DNA of 10,329 nucleotides from Ruminococcus sp. UBA4275 (GCA_002395085.1 DGVV01000151.1:1-10329); one strand, 5' to 3'; positions 1 to 7,568 are shown, numbered from the stretch's first letter. Notes: a model not told the origin generated them from the letters alone. Made by a program: numbers and translations.

Positions 1-1831
1 AATCGTCGGCTTCATCGTACTGAGCAGCTTCGGCGTCCTCGGCGGCTTCGTCGATGTAATCATCGAACCCGTCGGTTTCCTCGTGATGTGTGTGCCGCAG
101 TTCCGTATGCTCGATTTCATCTTCAAAGAGATCAAACTCTGCAAAAATATCGTCGAGATCTTCCTCCGGTTCTTCTGCGGGTTCTTCCGCAGTTGCTTCC
201 GATTCAGCATCTGCCGGTTCTTCTTCGGATTCTTCTTCGGGTTCGGGCGGGGCTGCTTCTTCGGATGCTTCCGCTTCCTCTGCGACGATTTCCGGTTCTG
301 CTTCGGCAGATTCCGCCGCAGCGGTTTCCGCCTCTGCCGGCGGGATTTCAGCTTCCGGTTCAGCGGAGACAGTCTCCGGAATCATCTCCGGCTGCTGATC
401 GCCGTCCACCACAGTAATGAGCGACTGCTCCGTGCCGGGGACATCCACATCCAGCGGATTGCGCACGGCAGCGGCTTCTGCGCTTGCGGCGGTATCGGCG
501 CTGCACGGAAAATACAGTGTGATGGATGTACCCTTGCCCAGCTTGCTTTCCAGCTCAATACCGGCATTGTGGAACTGCGCCCCGTGCTTGACAATGGAGA
601 GTCCCAGACCGGTGCCGCCGTTTTCTTTCGAGCGGCTCTTATCGACGCGGTAGAAGCGCTCAAAGATGCGTTCGCGGTCAGCCTGCGGGATGCCGATGCC
701 GTTATCCGTGACGCTGAAAATCGCGGATTGATCGGTGCAGGTGACCTTCATGTGGACCTCACCGCCGTCATCGTTGTATTTGATTGCGTTGTCGCAGAGA
801 TTATAGAGCATTTCCTCCACAATGACAGGTACGCCGTTCATCGGGGAGCTGCTGCCCTCCAGCGTGACTGTGATATGCTTGGACTCAGCGGAAGGCTGAA
901 GCTGTGCGCGGACGCTCTCTGCGATTTCGTAGAGATCCACCGGAATGATCTCCGCCTTGAAGCTTTCGTCATCGAGGCGTGAGAGGCGGATGATGTCTTC
1001 GACCAGCGAAATCATACGGGCGGACTCATCGCGGATGCGCCGTGCAAATTCGGCGGTATCCTCCTGCTTGACCATGCCGGAACCCATCATATCTGCGATG
1101 CCGTAGATCGAAGTCAGCGGTGTTTTCAGTTCATGCGAGACATTTGAGGTGAATTCGCGGCGGAGTGCATCGCGCTGTTCGCGCTCGGTGACATCCATCA
1201 GCACGAGTGCCGCGCCGGTGATCTGCGTATCGCGCACAACCGGATTTGCAGTCACCTGACAGACCGATTCGCCTGCGGCAATGACTGCCGAACCGCGGAC
1301 ACCGTTGAGTGCATTGTCAACGAGCTTGCGGAAATCAGGGCTGCTGCAAAGATCCTCCACCGGAAAAAAGTCACCGCTGACACTCTCTGCACCCAGAAGC
1401 TGAAGTGCGGCATGATTGTGCGACAGCACTCTGCCCGCCGAACTGATGAGCAGCAGACCTTCCTGCATATTGTCCGTCAGAACCCTGAGCTGTTCCTGCT
1501 GACCGTTCAGTTCATTCATCTGCGTGGCAATCTGCGCCTTGAGCGAGGAGACCTGTCTTGCGAGCGGTTTCAGCTCCGGATACTCTACCAGTGCGGATTT
1601 CGAGTCAATGCGGAGCGTTTTGAGCTTCAGACCGATTGCGCGGGAGAGCTTATCACTGAGCAGATATACCGGTATGATCAGGATGATGCCGATGATGACT
1701 GCGACCGGCAGGATTTGCAGCACCAGCCGGAAGTAGTTTTCCGTCGGGAGCAGCAGCGGATACATCAGCAGGGTCAGCGCAAGCGTGATGCCCATAATCA
1801 TCAGCAGCTTGCGGAATATGGTTTTCTTCAT
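1..1831 (-). CDS. Membrane sensor histidine kinase, PhoR-like, with acidic C-terminal tail (partial, runs off left edge)
   Basis: This is the sensor kinase of a two-component system, expected to autophosphorylate on His and pass phosphate to the adjacent regulator. The frame is open for 610 codons from ATG 1831 to base 1, with no stop in the window. Two membrane segments are visible (about residues 9-28 and 36-58) with only a very short loop between them, so there is no extracellular sensor domain. A helical linker (about 60-118) and a PAS-like domain (about 119-215) follow. The H-box has His233 in SNVSHELKTPLTS, the N-box has Asn348 (CDNAIKYN), the G1 box is DNGIGIP (376-382) and the G2 box is GTGLGLS (406-412). 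The catalytic core ends near residue 443. The remaining 167 or more residues are rich in Glu, Ala and Pro, with no Lys or Arg from 458 to 578. The start overlaps the regulator stop as ATGA, implying coupling. The family is clear; the signal sensed is not. Confidence 0.93.
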   Translation of the reverse strand, partial: MKKTIFRKLLMIMGITLALTLLMYPLLLPTENYFRLVLQILPVAVIIGIILIIPVYLLSDKLSRAIGLKLKTLRIDSKSALVEYPELKPLARQVSSLKAQIATQMNELNGQQEQLRVLTDNMQEGLLLISSAGRVLSHNHAALQLLGAESVSGDFFPVEDLCSSPDFRKLVDNALNGVRGSAVIAAGESVCQVTANPVVRDTQITGAALVLMDVTEREQRDALRREFTSNVSHELKTPLTSIYGIADMMGSGMVKQEDTAEFARRIRDESARMISLVEDIIRLSRLDDESFKAEIIPVDLYEIAESVRAQLQPSAESKHITVTLEGSSSPMNGVPVIVEEMLYNLCDNAIKYNDDGGEVHMKVTCTDQSAIFSVTDNGIGIPQADRERIFERFYRVDKSRSKENGGTGLGLSIVKHGAQFHNAGIELESKLGKGTSITLYFPCSADTAASAEAAAVRNPLDVDVPGTEQSLITVVDGDQQPEMIPETVSAEPEAEIPPAEAETAAAESAEAEPEIVAEEAEASEEAAPPEPEEESEEEPADAESEATAEEPAEEPEEDLDDIFAEFDLFEDEIEHTELRHTHHEETDGFDDYIDEAAEDAEAAQYDEADD

Positions 1832-2520
1832 TCTGTCCCCTCCGTGGATTCGATAGAATTTGCGTCAAAACGATAGCCGATGCCGCGTACTGTCACGACG
1901 CAGTTTCCGGCACTGCCGAGTTTGGCACGGAGTGTCCGGATATGCACATCGACCGTGCGGGATTCTCCGACGTAATCGTAGCCCCAGACTGAACGCAGAA
2001 TCTGTTCTCTGCTCAGCACGATGCCCTGATTGCGCATGAGCATCGCCAGCAGATCAAATTCCTTGCCTGTCAGGGTGATTTCGGAATCCTGCACAGTCAC
2101 GCGGTGGCGCTGTGTGCTGAGACTGATGCCGCCGCTGTTCAAATCACCGATGGGGGATTCTGTGCGGCGGAGCAGCGCACGGATGCGCGAGATCAGTTCC
2201 ATGACGCCGAAGGGTTTTGCGAGATAGTCATCTGCGCCGCTGTCCAGCCCGAAGACCTTATCATATTCCGTGCTGCGTGCAGAGAGCATCATGATGGGGA
2301 GACGCTGGGTCGCGGGGGTGCTGCGCAGCCAGCGCAATACGGAGATGCCGTCCTCCTCCGGCAGCATGATGTCCAGCAGAATGACATCCGGTACGTTTTC
2401 TGCGACGGCAGCACGAAACTGTGAGGGCAGCGCGAAGCCGCGGATCTCATAGCCGGCGCTCTGCACGGCATAGACCGTAAAATCGCGGATATTCTGGTCA
2501 TCCTCCAGCAGATAGATCAT
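1828..2520 (-). CDS. OmpR/PhoB-family response regulator
   Basis: This 230-residue DNA-binding response regulator is the expected partner of the kinase downstream. The receiver domain (about 1-118) has the acidic pocket Glu6/Asp7 in MIYLLEDD, phosphoacceptor Asp50 (VILLDIMLP), Ser80 in the switch position and Lys102 (AKPFG). The C-terminal winged-helix domain (about 128-220) has the OmpR-type signature LTGKEFDLL, then SREQILRSVWG, the recognition helix region RTVDVHIRTLRAKLG and the wing ending VRGIGYRF. I chose the ATG at 2520 because the conserved receiver start MIYLLEDD begins there and an AGAGG ribosome site lies 8 bases upstream. An in-frame ATG further out would add up to 8 non-conserved residues. 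The length is normal for the family. PhoP/PhoB-like identity is plausible given the PhoR-like kinase, but the regulon cannot be read from the sequence. Confidence 0.95.
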   Translation of the reverse strand: MIYLLEDDQNIRDFTVYAVQSAGYEIRGFALPSQFRAAVAENVPDVILLDIMLPEEDGISVLRWLRSTPATQRLPIMMLSARSTEYDKVFGLDSGADDYLAKPFGVMELISRIRALLRRTESPIGDLNSGGISLSTQRHRVTVQDSEITLTGKEFDLLAMLMRNQGIVLSREQILRSVWGYDYVGESRTVDVHIRTLRAKLGSAGNCVVTVRGIGYRFDANSIESTEGTE

Positions 2521-2576
2521 GGATTGTGCCTCTTTCATCAACATTCATTTGATATATAGAAATAATACATCACTAT

Positions 2577-2605
2577 ATTATACCATGATCGCGCGAAAAA
2601 TGCAA
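2577..2605 (-). promoter_or_regulatory. Promoter of the response regulator-kinase operon
   Basis: Read on the minus strand, a -35 element TTGCAT (2605-2600) is followed by a 17-bp spacer and a perfect -10 TATAAT (2582-2577). Transcription would begin near 2570 and leave about 50 bases of leader before ATG 2520. Spacing and match to the vegetative sigma-factor consensus are good. No regulator-binding repeat was identified with confidence. Confidence 0.75.
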
Positions 2606-2708
2606 GTAGTATTTATCCGTTTTCGGCGGCTTTTGCGGCAGACACAGGCGGGCGGTGCAGACGGGGAATAAGCTAGATTGTTATTTGAAAAATATTTTTT
2701 CGCACTAC

Positions 2709-2737
2709 TTGACAAATCTGCTGCGATGCGGTAAAAT
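2709..2737 (+). promoter_or_regulatory. Promoter of the trp operon
   Basis: A perfect -35 TTGACA (2709-2714), a 17-bp spacer and a -10 TAAAAT (2732-2737) match the housekeeping sigma consensus in 11 of 12 positions. The 25 bases before the -35 are very AT-rich (A-run and T-run around 2687-2700) and could act as an UP element. Transcription should start near 2744, just before the T-box stem I, which fits a leader-controlled operon. Confidence 0.85.
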
Positions 2738-2756
2738 GAGAATATCATACAAACCG

Positions 2757-3048
2757 TTGAAGCGGAGATAAAGCGTGATATGCCCCTACAGAGAGTCCGG
2801 GAGGCTGAGAGCCGGACGGGAGACAGTTTCGCAAATGGCCCGCTGAGGGCGCAGTCGGCAGATGCCGGTAAAACTGCGACGTGCAGACATACGTTAGTTG
2901 TCAGGGATATGCTGGTATCCTGCAAAAGTGCGCAGATGCGCTCCGCTTTTTTCCGGAGACGCTGCGAATCAAGGTGGCACCGCGAGTATATGCAAACAGC
3001 AGACTCGTCCTTGACTGTACACGACTACAGTTCACAGGGCGGGTTTTT
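2757..3048 (+). promoter_or_regulatory. Tryptophan T-box leader (tRNA-Trp-sensing riboswitch)
   Basis: This RNA leader senses the charging state of tRNA-Trp and controls read-through into the trp genes. The base of stem I pairs AGCGG (2761-2765) with CCGCT (2840-2844). The specifier loop on its 3' side contains UGG at 2836-2838, the Trp codon. Higher in stem I, GCG 2773-2775 pairs with CGC 2830-2832, and GTCCGG 2795-2800 pairs with CCGGAC 2812-2817, next to an AGAGAG motif. Stem II is CGCAGT 2850-2855 with ACTGCG 2873-2878, with inner CGGCA/TGCCG. Stem III is at 2931-2966, with CTCCG/CGGAG at its top. The conserved T-box AAGGTGGCACCGCG is at 2971-2984. Its TGGC bulge would pair with a GCCA tRNA end, as expected for bacterial tRNA-Trp, whose discriminator is G. 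AAGG 2971-2974 can pair with CCTT 3009-3012 as the antiterminator, competing with the terminator. Pairings were traced by eye. Confidence 0.93.
3004..3048 (+). terminator. T-box intrinsic terminator before trpE
   Basis: CTCGTCCT (3004-3011) pairs with AGGGCGGG (3036-3043), and ACTGT (3014-3018) pairs with ACAGT (3027-3031) above a small internal loop. Five T residues follow at 3044-3048. The 5' arm shares CCTT with the antiterminator pairing, so the two structures are mutually exclusive. When tRNA-Trp is charged this hairpin should form and stop transcription. Confidence 0.85.
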
Positions 3049-3084
3049 ATTTTGCCCGTCCGCAGAAGAAGGAGGAATCCTACC

Positions 3085-4560
3085 ATGCAGATCTCCATGA
3101 CGAAGGAGGAGGCAAGGGGCTATGCAGGCGGTGCATATCAGGTTCTGCCGCTCAGCACAGAGCTGCTCTGCGATGCGCTCACCCCGATTGAAACGCTGCG
3201 TATCCTGAAAAATGTCAGTACGCACGCCTTCTTGCTTGAATCCGTATCCGGACCGAATGCGCACGGGCGCTACACCTTCCTCGGCTATGAGCCGAAACTC
3301 GGCATCTCCTGCCGTGCAGGCAAAATGCAGATCGGTGATCTCACCGTCGAGACAGAACAGCCTGCTAGCCAGCTCCGGCAGCTCCTTGCGCAGTATAAGA
3401 GTCCGCGCATTGAATCGCTGCCGCCGTTTACAGGCGGACTTGTGGGCTACTTCGCCTACGATTACCTCGGCTATGCAGAGCCTTCCGTCCGTACCGCAGC
3501 AGATGATCCGGATCAGCTCCGCGATCTTGACCTCATGCTTTTTGATAAGGTCATCGCGTTCGATCACTTCCGGCAGAAGCTCATCCTGATCGCGAATATG
3601 CGGCTCGATGACCCCGATACCGAATATAACCGTGCCGTTCTTGCGCTGGAACAAATGGCAGAGCTGCTCCTGCACGGCGAAAAGCACAAGGAGCCTGTCA
3701 GCCGCATGACCGGCGAATTCACGCCGCTCTTTGATCAGGAAGCTTACTGCGGAATGGTTGAGCGCGCAAAGCACTATATCCGCGAGGGCGACATCTTCCA
3801 GATCGTCCTCTCCAACCGCTTCAGCGTGCCCTTTGAGGGTTCGCTGCTCAATGCCTACCGTGTCCTGCGCACCCTGAATCCGTCGCCGTATATGTTCTAT
3901 TTCTCCGGTACGGATGTCGAGGTTGCGGGTGCTTCTCCGGAAACACTCGTCAAGCTGGAACGCGGTACACTCCACACATTCCCGCTTGCCGGCACACGTC
4001 CGCGCGGCAAAACGCCGGAGGAGGACAAGGCGCTTGAAGCAGATCTGCTTTCCGACGAAAAGGAGCTTGCAGAACACAATATGCTCGTCGATCTCGGCAG
4101 AAACGATCTGGGACGGGTCAGCCGTTTCGGAACGGTCGAGGTCGAGAAGCTCCACAGCATCGAGCGCTATTCGCACGTCATGCATATCGGTTCGGCTGTG
4201 CGCGGCGAGATCCGCGATGACTGTGACGGTCTGGATGCGCTCCATGCAGTTCTTCCCGCCGGAACACTTTCCGGCGCTCCGAAGATCCGTGCCTGCCAGC
4301 TCATCGGAGAGCTGGAGGGCGCGAAGCGCGGCATCTACGGCGGTGCAGTCGGGTATCTCTCCTTCCAGGGCGATCTCGATACCTGCATCGCGATCCGGCT
4401 CGCATACCGTAAGGGCGGCAATGTCTATGTCCGCAGCGGCGCGGGCATCGTGGCAGATTCTGTGCCGGAGAAGGAGTATCAGGAATGCGTGAACAAGGCA
4501 GCGGCGGTTATCCGTGCGCTGAAGGATGCGGAGGTGCTTTGCAATGATTCTGCTGATTGA
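3085..4560 (+). CDS. trpE: Anthranilate synthase component I
   Basis: TrpE (491 residues, normal for the family) converts chorismate to anthranilate, using ammonia supplied by the TrpG glutaminase domain encoded next. The N-terminal domain has the feedback-site motif LLES (50-53), and NPSPYM (265-270) belongs to the same tryptophan-binding site, so end-product inhibition is expected. The chorismate-binding core shows GTRPRG (303-308), EHNMLVDLGRNDLGR (330-344), the catalytic-region His367 in VMHIGS, PAGTLSGAPK (391-400) and the C-terminal signature around SGAGIVADS (451-459). The start is ATG 3085, with AGGAGG at 3070-3075 nine bases upstream. The frame is open further upstream, but that stretch is the T-box and terminator, so it is not coding. 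The next alternative ATG, at 3097, would drop four residues. The stop overlaps the trpGD start by 17 bases, which suggests coupled production of the two subunits. It is the first gene after the T-box. Confidence 0.98.
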   Translation: MQISMTKEEARGYAGGAYQVLPLSTELLCDALTPIETLRILKNVSTHAFLLESVSGPNAHGRYTFLGYEPKLGISCRAGKMQIGDLTVETEQPASQLRQLLAQYKSPRIESLPPFTGGLVGYFAYDYLGYAEPSVRTAADDPDQLRDLDLMLFDKVIAFDHFRQKLILIANMRLDDPDTEYNRAVLALEQMAELLLHGEKHKEPVSRMTGEFTPLFDQEAYCGMVERAKHYIREGDIFQIVLSNRFSVPFEGSLLNAYRVLRTLNPSPYMFYFSGTDVEVAGASPETLVKLERGTLHTFPLAGTRPRGKTPEEDKALEADLLSDEKELAEHNMLVDLGRNDLGRVSRFGTVEVEKLHSIERYSHVMHIGSAVRGEIRDDCDGLDALHAVLPAGTLSGAPKIRACQLIGELEGAKRGIYGGAVGYLSFQGDLDTCIAIRLAYRKGGNVYVRSGAGIVADSVPEKEYQECVNKAAAVIRALKDAEVLCNDSAD

Positions 4561-6151
4561 TAATTACGACAGCTTTTCCTATAATCTCTACCAGTATCTC
4601 GGTGAACTGACTGACGAAGTCACCGTCATCCGCAATGATGCGCTGACCGTGCAGGAGATCGCCGCCCTCAGACCCACCCATATCATCCTCTCGCCCGGAC
4701 CGGGGCGTCCCGAAGATGCCGGCGTCATCATTGACGTTGTGAAGCAGCTTGGCGGGAAAATCCCGATTCTCGGCGTCTGCCTCGGACATCAGGCAATCTG
4801 CGCTGCATACGGCGCGGAGATTGTCCATGCGAAAGCGCTCATGCACGGCAAGCAGTCCGATGCACGGCTTGTTCCGGAATGCCCGCTCTTTCAGGGATTG
4901 CCGCAGGTCGTGCCGGTGGCGCGCTACCATTCGCTTGCAGCGCAGGAGGAGACCGTTCCGGACTGCCTGACCGTCACCGCCCGCACAGAGGACGGCGAGA
5001 TCATGGCAGTGCAGCACAAGCAGTATCCGGTGTTCGGTCTGCAATTCCATCCGGAGTCGATCCTGACGCCGGACGGCAAGCAGATGCTCCGCAATTTTTT
5101 GGCGTGTACAGGTCAGAGGGAGGAAAAGAAGATGATTCAGGCTGCCATTATGAAAATCGTTGACAAGCAGGATCTGACATACGAAGAAGCATACGCCGTG
5201 ATGAATGAGATCATGAACGGCGATACCACCCCCACGCAGAATGCGGCATTTCTTGCGGCGCTCTCCACCAAATCCACCCGCGCGGAGACCATTGATGAGA
5301 TCTCCGGCTGTGCGGCCGCGATGCGTGAACACGCCCTGCGGGTCGAGCATCCGTATGAGGTGCTGGAGATTGTCGGCACGGGCGGCGACAACGCCCACAG
5401 CTTCAATATCTCCACGACCTCGGCATTGGTCGCTGCGGCAGGCGGCGCGAAGGTCGCAAAGCACGGCAACCGTGCAGCGTCCTCGCAGTGCGGCACGGCA
5501 GACTGCCTCGAAGCACTCGGCGTCAACATCGACCTCACGCCGGAAAAATGCGTGGAACTGCTGGGCGATCCGGGAATGTGCTTCTTCTTCGCACAGAAAT
5601 ACCACACCTCTATGAAATATGTCGGCTCGATCCGCAGAGAACTGGGCATCCGCACGGTGTTCAATATCCTCGGCCCGCTGACAAATCCCGCAAACCCGCA
5701 GCGCGCTCTGCTCGGCGTTTACGATTCCTCGCTGGTCGAGCCGATTGCGCGCGTGCTGATGAAGCTCGGAATGCAGCGCGGCATGGTCGTCTTCGGTATG
5801 GATAAGCTCGACGAGATTTCGCTCAGCTCGGATACGCTCGTCGGGGAATTTGCTGACGGCAATGTGAATGTGTACACGATCAGACCGGAGGATTTCGGCT
5901 TCGCACGCTGCGAAAAGGCAGATCTCGCCGGCGGTTCGCCCGCGGAGAACGCGCAGATCACCCGCGATATTCTCAGCGGCAGAGAGCAGGGGCATAAGCG
6001 CAATGCGGTTCTGCTGAATGCGGGCGCGGCCCTGTACATCGCAGGCAAGGCGGAGAGCATGGCGGACGGCGTGAAGCAGGCGGCGGAGCTGATCGACAGC
6101 GGGGCTGCCATGCGGATGCTCGGCTCGCTGATTGCCGCATCCAACCGGTGA
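4544..6151 (+). CDS. trpGD: Bifunctional anthranilate synthase glutaminase subunit / anthranilate phosphoribosyltransferase (TrpG-TrpD fusion)
   Basis: This 535-residue fusion supplies two activities. The TrpG half (about 1-192) is a class I glutamine amidotransferase that releases ammonia for TrpE. It shows ILLIDNYDSFSYN at the start, PGPG (51-54), nucleophile Cys79 in GVCLGHQ, and the His169/Glu171 pair in FHPES. The TrpD half (about 197-535) joins anthranilate to PRPP. It shows VGTGGD (277-282), the phosphate loop KHGNRAASS (306-314), the anthranilate-site region RRELGIRTVFN, GPLTNP (377-382) and the metal-binding-type Asp423/Glu424. The start is ATG 4544, with GGAGGT at 4530-4535. An upstream in-frame start would add six residues and lies too close to the ribosome site. 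The linker is only a few residues (GQREEKK). At the TrpD boundary, codon 197 is an ATG with its own strong ribosome site, suggesting recent fusion or dual initiation. Confidence 0.97.
   Translation: MILLIDNYDSFSYNLYQYLGELTDEVTVIRNDALTVQEIAALRPTHIILSPGPGRPEDAGVIIDVVKQLGGKIPILGVCLGHQAICAAYGAEIVHAKALMHGKQSDARLVPECPLFQGLPQVVPVARYHSLAAQEETVPDCLTVTARTEDGEIMAVQHKQYPVFGLQFHPESILTPDGKQMLRNFLACTGQREEKKMIQAAIMKIVDKQDLTYEEAYAVMNEIMNGDTTPTQNAAFLAALSTKSTRAETIDEISGCAAAMREHALRVEHPYEVLEIVGTGGDNAHSFNISTTSALVAAAGGAKVAKHGNRAASSQCGTADCLEALGVNIDLTPEKCVELLGDPGMCFFFAQKYHTSMKYVGSIRRELGIRTVFNILGPLTNPANPQRALLGVYDSSLVEPIARVLMKLGMQRGMVVFGMDKLDEISLSSDTLVGEFADGNVNVYTIRPEDFGFARCEKADLAGGSPAENAQITRDILSGREQGHKRNAVLLNAGAALYIAGKAESMADGVKQAAELIDSGAAMRMLGSLIAASNR
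5118..5134 (+). promoter_or_regulatory. Internal Shine-Dalgarno and ATG at the TrpD domain boundary
   Basis: GGGAGG at 5118-5123 sits 8 bases before an in-frame ATG at 5132-5134, exactly where a stand-alone TrpD would begin (MIQAAIMKIV). The spacing is ideal for bacterial initiation. It may be a relic of separate trpG and trpD genes joined by loss of a stop, or a working internal start giving a free TrpD of 339 residues. Whether it is used cannot be decided from the sequence. Confidence 0.6.
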
Positions 6152-6156
6152 GCGGC

Positions 6157-6960
6157 ATGGGTACGATCCTCGATACACTTGCGGAACTGGCAGTTCAGCG
6201 CACCAGAACCGCACAGAAGAACCGTTCGCTCGCCTCGCTGCGGGCAGATGCAGAAGCGATGCCGCGCGGCAGATTTGCGTTTCAGAATGCGATTGAGACG
6301 CGCGTTTCGGAGACGGAGGACATCGCATTTATCTGCGAATGCAAGAAAGCAAGCCCGTCCAAAGGGCTGATCGCGCCGGATTTCCCGTATCTGCAAATTG
6401 CGCAGGATTACGAGCGCGCCGGTGCGGACTGCATCTCCGTGCTGACAGAGCCGTTCTATTTCCTCGGTGACGACCGTTATCTCGCGGAGATTGCATCGGC
6501 GGTGCAGATTCCGTGTCTGCGCAAGGATTTCACCGTTGATTCCTACATGATCTATGAGGCGAAGCTGCTCGGTGCATCGGCGGTGCTGCTGATCTGCTCG
6601 ATTCTCGATGCCGGTCAGCTCCGCGAGTTTCATGAGATCGCGCAGTCGCTTGGGATGTCGGCGCTGGTCGAAGCCCACGACGAGCGCGAGATCGAGACTG
6701 CCGCGGAGATCGGCGCACACATCATCGGCGTCAATAACCGCAATCTCAAGGACTTTTCCGTCGATACCGGCCATGCGGTCTCGCTCATCGGTAATGTGCC
6801 GGAAGGTACGCTGTTTGTCGTGGAGAGCGGCATCTCCTGTGCGGCAGATGTGCAGAAAGCCCGCGAAGCAGGTGCAGATGCGGTGCTGGTCGGGGAGACG
6901 CTCATGCGCGCCGCCGACAAAGGCGCGATGCTCCGCACACTGAAAGGATACACCCCATGA
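6157..6960 (+). CDS. trpC: Indole-3-glycerol phosphate synthase
   Basis: TrpC closes the indole ring, turning carboxyphenylamino-deoxyribulose phosphate into indole-3-glycerol phosphate. From ATG 6157 it has 267 residues, normal for the TIM-barrel family. Visible active-site motifs are ECKKASPSKG (61-70, with Glu61 and Lys63), the catalytic-type Lys123 in LRKDF, Glu172 in LVEAH, Asn193 in GVNNRNL, Glu223-Ser224 in VESGI and the phosphate-site GETLM (246-250). The start is uncertain. ATG 6157 places ILD close to the usual family N-terminus and has a weak GGTGAG site 4 bases upstream. GTG 6148 would add three residues and overlap the trpGD stop as GTGA, a common coupling arrangement, but lacks a ribosome site. 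Either way the gene abuts trpGD, and its stop overlaps the trpF start by 4 bases (ATGA). Confidence 0.96.
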   Translation: MGTILDTLAELAVQRTRTAQKNRSLASLRADAEAMPRGRFAFQNAIETRVSETEDIAFICECKKASPSKGLIAPDFPYLQIAQDYERAGADCISVLTEPFYFLGDDRYLAEIASAVQIPCLRKDFTVDSYMIYEAKLLGASAVLLICSILDAGQLREFHEIAQSLGMSALVEAHDEREIETAAEIGAHIIGVNNRNLKDFSVDTGHAVSLIGNVPEGTLFVVESGISCAADVQKAREAGADAVLVGETLMRAADKGAMLRTLKGYTP

Positions 6961-7550
6961 CCCGCGTGAAACTCTGCGGCATGATGCGTCCGGAAGATGT
7001 GCAGGCGGCAGCGGCGCTGCATCCGGATTACGTCGGGTTCATTTTATCGGCGGGATTCCGGCGCAGCATTTCGCGGGAGCGGTTCCTTGCGATGCGTCCG
7101 CTGCTGGCTGATTCCGGCGCAAAGGCGGTCGGGGTGTTCGTGGATGCGTCGGCGGAGGAGATCCTCGCTTATGCGGAAATGCTGGATGTGATTCAGCTCC
7201 ACGGCAATGAGTACAATTCCTATATCAGGGAGCTGAAGCAGATAACCGGCAAATCGGTCATCAAGGCATTCCGCATTGCATCCGCCGCAGACCTCGCCGC
7301 CGCTGCAAAGAGCGCCGCCGATCTGGTACTGCTGGATTCCGGCACAGGCACGGGACAGACCTTTGACTGGTCGCTGCTGAAAGACTTTCCGCGCCCGTAT
7401 CTGCTTGCCGGCGGGCTGCATCCGGAGAATGTGCGTGCGGCGATTGACACGCTGCACCCCTACGGTGTGGATGTCAGCAGCGGCATTGAGACAGACGGCA
7501 TCAAGGATGCCGAAAAGATGCGCAGATTCGTTGAAAACGCAAGAAACTGA
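6957..7550 (+). CDS. trpF: Phosphoribosylanthranilate isomerase
   Basis: TrpF performs the Amadori rearrangement of phosphoribosylanthranilate, between the TrpD and TrpC steps. At 197 residues it has the normal size for a monofunctional TrpF. The general-base Cys7 is in VKLCGMM at the N-terminus and the general-acid Asp127 is in LLDSGTG. The phosphate-binding end of the barrel shows AGGLHPENV (151-159) and VDVSSGIETDG (171-181). The ATG at 6957 overlaps the trpC stop in an ATGA, and AAAGGA about 8 bases upstream serves as ribosome site. It is a separate gene here, not fused to trpC as in enterobacteria. The next gene, a membrane protein, starts 18 bases after the stop. Confidence 0.96.
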   Translation: MTRVKLCGMMRPEDVQAAAALHPDYVGFILSAGFRRSISRERFLAMRPLLADSGAKAVGVFVDASAEEILAYAEMLDVIQLHGNEYNSYIRELKQITGKSVIKAFRIASAADLAAAAKSAADLVLLDSGTGTGQTFDWSLLKDFPRPYLLAGGLHPENVRAAIDTLHPYGVDVSSGIETDGIKDAEKMRRFVENARN

Positions 7551-7568
7551 CAACTGACGGAGGACAGC

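Noticed and set aside
83..982. Plus-strand open frames opposite the kinase, including a Ser/Phe-rich 299-codon frame
   Set aside because: They mirror the Glu/Ala-rich tail and kinase domains on the other strand. The minus frame has H, N, G1 and G2 boxes; the plus frames show low-complexity shadow composition and no recognisable domain.
2881..3084. Upstream extension of the trpE frame by 68 codons
   Set aside because: This stretch is the T-box and terminator, and the strong AGGAGG fits ATG 3085 where TrpE homology begins.
2780..3100. Possible leader peptide or small gene before trpE
   Set aside because: The open frame runs through the T-box stems and terminator. It has no run of Trp codons and no ribosome site, and the RNA structure explains the region.
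3025..6774. Long minus-strand open frames (406, 606 and 351 codons) opposite trpE, trpGD and trpC
   Set aside because: They are antisense shadows produced by the codon bias of the trp genes. They overlap each other, contain no recognisable motif and lack convincing ribosome sites.
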